From Sedimentisphaera sp050251615 (lineage in GTDB: Bacteria; Planctomycetota; Phycisphaerae; Sedimentisphaerales; Sedimentisphaeraceae), in contig JBFWMM010000066.1 of the NCBI GenBank assembly GCA_050251615.1, positions 1-6,141 on the forward strand: 6,141 nt of DNA. Direction: 5' to 3'. Numbering within the stretch: the stretch's first letter is position 1; each line of letters starts with the position of its first letter. The translations under genes were made by a program, and so were the position numbers. Positions 4,971 to 6,141 of this stretch are shown in pieces. The notes beneath the pieces were generated by a model. It ran no database searches and was not told where the DNA came from. It saw nothing but the letters and a program-made list of their open reading frames with translations.

Positions 4971-5645
4971 TTCGGATTCGCGGGCATGCGCTACGAGAAA
5001 GATGCCGACATCTACCTCACGCCAAACCGCGCTTACTCCCCTACCATCGGCCGTTGGCTCCAGCCTGACCCGCTGGGAACCCTGCCAAATGCGAAGCAGG
5101 GCAACCGCTTCGCGCCGACATCTCAGTACACCGATGGCCGGAACCTCTATGAGTACTGCGCCGGCGACCCTGTGAATGAAAGGGATACGTGGGGGTTGAA
5201 AATAAAATGTGGACCAGAGATATGGATATGGACAGGACATTGGTGTGTAGACGAAGAAGTTTGGGGAAACTTGATGGATGAAGCTGCCCTGACTATTTAC
5301 GACACAATACACCCATTCTCGCCAGTAGGTGGACAGTGTTGTCTTAGGAAAGAACCCATATGGAAAGCTGGGTATAATAGTTACTTTGGCTGTGTCATTG
5401 CGATGTTAGATTTGCCTAACGAGATTTCCTCAGCCGCAGCAGGCAAAGCTTTAGAAATCCTGATTAAGAAATACGGGAAAAAAGAGGTAGCTAAATTGCT
5501 TTTCGGCATGCCAGTGAAGATTGGCGACGGCTTAGCCAAAACTTTTTTATTATTAAACGCATGTGAAACTTGTAGCAGGGAAGTATGTGTAAAATACGGA
5601 GTCTTCAATCGTTGCCACAAGTGCGTAGAGAGAAACAAACGATAA
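4923..5645 (+). CDS. Orphan Rhs C-terminal cassette 4: Rhs core end plus cysteine-rich toxin tip
   Basis: The product is 240 residues from a TTG start. Residues 17-92 are the Rhs core end (FGFAGMRYEKDADI, GRWLQPDPLG, NLYEYCAGDPVNERDTWGL) and residues 93-240 are a unique tip. The tip has ten cysteines, at 96, 108, 139, 140, 157, 214, 217, 222, 231 and 234. The last five form a C-x2-C-x4-C-x8-C-x2-C cluster near the end, which could bind zinc or form disulfides. Like tip 1 it begins close to a KCGP motif, but the rest does not match. I do not recognise a catalytic family. The start has the same problem as cassette 1: TAA immediately before it and no strong ribosome binding site. The tip reading frame is intact while the partner immunity gene is broken, so a free toxin would be unopposed if it were made, unless immunity comes from elsewhere. 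Confidence 0.82.
   Translation: MTGEQLSSYNYNLACAFGFAGMRYEKDADIYLTPNRAYSPTIGRWLQPDPLGTLPNAKQGNRFAPTSQYTDGRNLYEYCAGDPVNERDTWGLKIKCGPEIWIWTGHWCVDEEVWGNLMDEAALTIYDTIHPFSPVGGQCCLRKEPIWKAGYNSYFGCVIAMLDLPNEISSAAAGKALEILIKKYGKKEVAKLLFGMPVKIGDGLAKTFLLLNACETCSREVCVKYGVFNRCHKCVERNKR
4971..5198 (+). repeat. Shared Rhs core end, copy 4
   Basis: This is the fourth copy of the core end. It differs mildly from the others, with NAKQGNRFAPTSQ in place of NPKQGN(G/D)FSPLSQ. Similarity to the other cassettes ends at the WGL codons. Confidence 0.9.
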
Positions 5646-5666
5646 CTTAGTACAAGGAAGTACAAG

Positions 5667-5717
5667 ATGAACAAACATAGCGCTACAAAATGTGATTACG
5701 CAACACCTTTTCTGTAA
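5667..5717 (+). pseudogene. Interrupted 5' end of the cassette 4 immunity gene
   Basis: An ATG 21 bases after the cassette 4 stop is preceded by AAGGAAG at 5654-5660 with a six-base spacer, as good a start as those of the intact immunity genes. The frame begins MNKHSATK, a basic opening like MKPKSHKTVK of the cassette 3 immunity protein. From 5694 it reads into antisense transposase sequence and stops at 5715. I infer an immunity gene truncated after about nine codons. The rest is absent from the window; it could lie beyond the right edge if the transposon is an insertion rather than a deletion endpoint. Confidence 0.6.
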
Positions 5718-5819
5718 ATTCCTTTTATGCTTGAATCGGCAGATGGCGATTCGTCCTCAAATTCCACGTTCATATCCAAATATTTTTTTCCTGTCATCCA
5801 TTCTTCGCTGATTTCCATT
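5694..5819. repeat. Direct repeat of transposase 3' end, left copy
   Basis: These 126 bases are identical to 6016-6141, at an offset of 322 bases, and the repeat may continue past the window edge. The left edge of identity lies two bases beyond the transposase stop codon. The simplest reading is a tandem duplication of a 322-bp segment of a transposase gene. Confidence 0.9.
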
Positions 5820-6028
5820 TCGATGGCGCTCACGAGCCTGAGCAGAGATGCATCGTTTGTGAATATCCTTACGAGCCTGGTTCTTCGGTTCAATTCCTGA
5901 TGGAGTCTTTCCACCAGATTGCCGGTTCTCAAGCGCCTGCGGTGCTTGGCAGGGATGCTGAATACAGTCAACCCTTCGGGTATGTTGTTTTCCATCCACT
6001 CGCTCAGCTTTGGCGGATTACGCAACAC
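5696..6028 (-). pseudogene. IS256-family (Mutator-type) transposase, C-terminal fragment
   Basis: The minus-strand frame gives PPKLSEWMENNIPEGLTVF, HRRRLRTGNLVERLHQELNRRTR, FTNDASLLRLVSAIEMEISEEW and KKYLDM, which is the C-terminal part of IS256-family transposases. These are DDE enzymes that move the element by cut-and-paste or copy-out; the ERL-x-QEL-x-RR region normally holds the third catalytic acid. Only about 105 of the usual 400 or so residues are present, so this piece is inactive. The GTG at 6028 and the first four residues (VLRN) come from the junction with the second copy, not from a real start. True element ends (terminal inverted repeats) are not recognisable at the left side. 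Confidence 0.85.
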
Positions 6029-6141
6029 CTTTTCTGTAAATTCCTTTTATGCTTGAATCGGCAGATGGCGATTCGTCCTCAAATTCCACGTTCATATCCA
6101 AATATTTTTTTCCTGTCATCCATTCTTCGCTGATTTCCATT
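6016..6141. repeat. Direct repeat of transposase 3' end, right copy
   Basis: This copy is identical to 5694-5819 for its whole visible length and is cut by the window edge. To its left is the interior of the first transposase fragment (TGGCG), so the join falls at about 6015/6016. Confidence 0.9.
6018..6141 (-). CDS. IS256-family transposase, 3' end (partial, continues beyond window)
   Basis: The last 40 codons of a transposase are visible, EISEEWMTGKKYLDM through KGIYRKGVA, with a TAA at 6018-6020. The sequence is identical to the end of the left fragment. Whether the gene is complete to the right cannot be seen. If it is, it would be an intact source element whose 3' part was duplicated to give the left fragment. 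Confidence 0.75.
   Translation of the reverse strand, partial: MEISEEWMTGKKYLDMNVEFEDESPSADSSIKGIYRKGVA

Noticed and set aside
117..5198. CRISPR array or tandem repeat array suggested by the recurring segments
   Set aside because: The repeats are long, unequal and separated by whole genes; they are Rhs core copies, not short regularly spaced units.
4908..5312. 134-codon minus-strand frame opposite cassette 4
   Set aside because: It is antisense to conserved Rhs core and has no domain or start signal.

Overview
The window is an array of four Rhs/YD-repeat polymorphic-toxin C-terminal cassettes on the + strand. It ends in IS256-family (Mutator-type) transposase fragments on the - strand. No full-length rhs gene is present. 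Each cassette joins the last part of a shared Rhs core to an unrelated, more AT-rich C-terminal tip, the presumed toxin. The core part runs from about FRFAGMRYEKD through GRWLQPDPLG and NLYEYCAGDPVNERD to a W-G-L boundary. In three cassettes a small gene for a protein with one N-terminal membrane helix follows, the presumed immunity protein. In the fourth cassette the equivalent gene starts with a good ribosome binding site but is cut off by transposase sequence after about nine codons.

Layout: 1-116, unassigned, perhaps the end of an upstream gene. 117-250, leader repeat copy 1 with a candidate promoter. 203-1048, cassette 1 toxin; 1048-1665, its immunity gene. 1671-2729, cassette 2 with a longer Rhs core piece; 2745-3227, its immunity gene. 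3228-3303, a short spacer with a repeat. 3304-4017, cassette 3, whose tip looks like a permuted papain/NlpC-P60-type enzyme; 4042-4620, its immunity gene. 4621-4836, a scrapyard of a truncated gene start, a truncated Rhs core piece and a 64-bp palindromic element. 4837-4970, leader repeat copy 2. 4923-5645, cassette 4 toxin. 5667-5717, remnant of its immunity gene. 5694-6141, two overlapping 3' pieces of one IS256-type transposase gene in direct repeat.

How it probably works: this resembles the orphan toxin/immunity reservoirs known downstream of rhs and cdiA genes, where a tip can move into the full-length gene by recombination through the shared core. All three complete immunity proteins have a basic N-terminus followed by one membrane helix, predicting an extracytoplasmic domain. 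The tips are rich in cysteine. Together this suggests toxins acting in the envelope or periplasm rather than on cytoplasmic nucleic acid.

Organism: a Gram-negative-type envelope is inferred only from the immunity topology. The Rhs architecture, the IS256-type element and an AATCCTGT-type palindromic repeat bring the PVC group (Lentisphaerae/Verrucomicrobia/Planctomycetes) to mind, but the sequence does not settle this.
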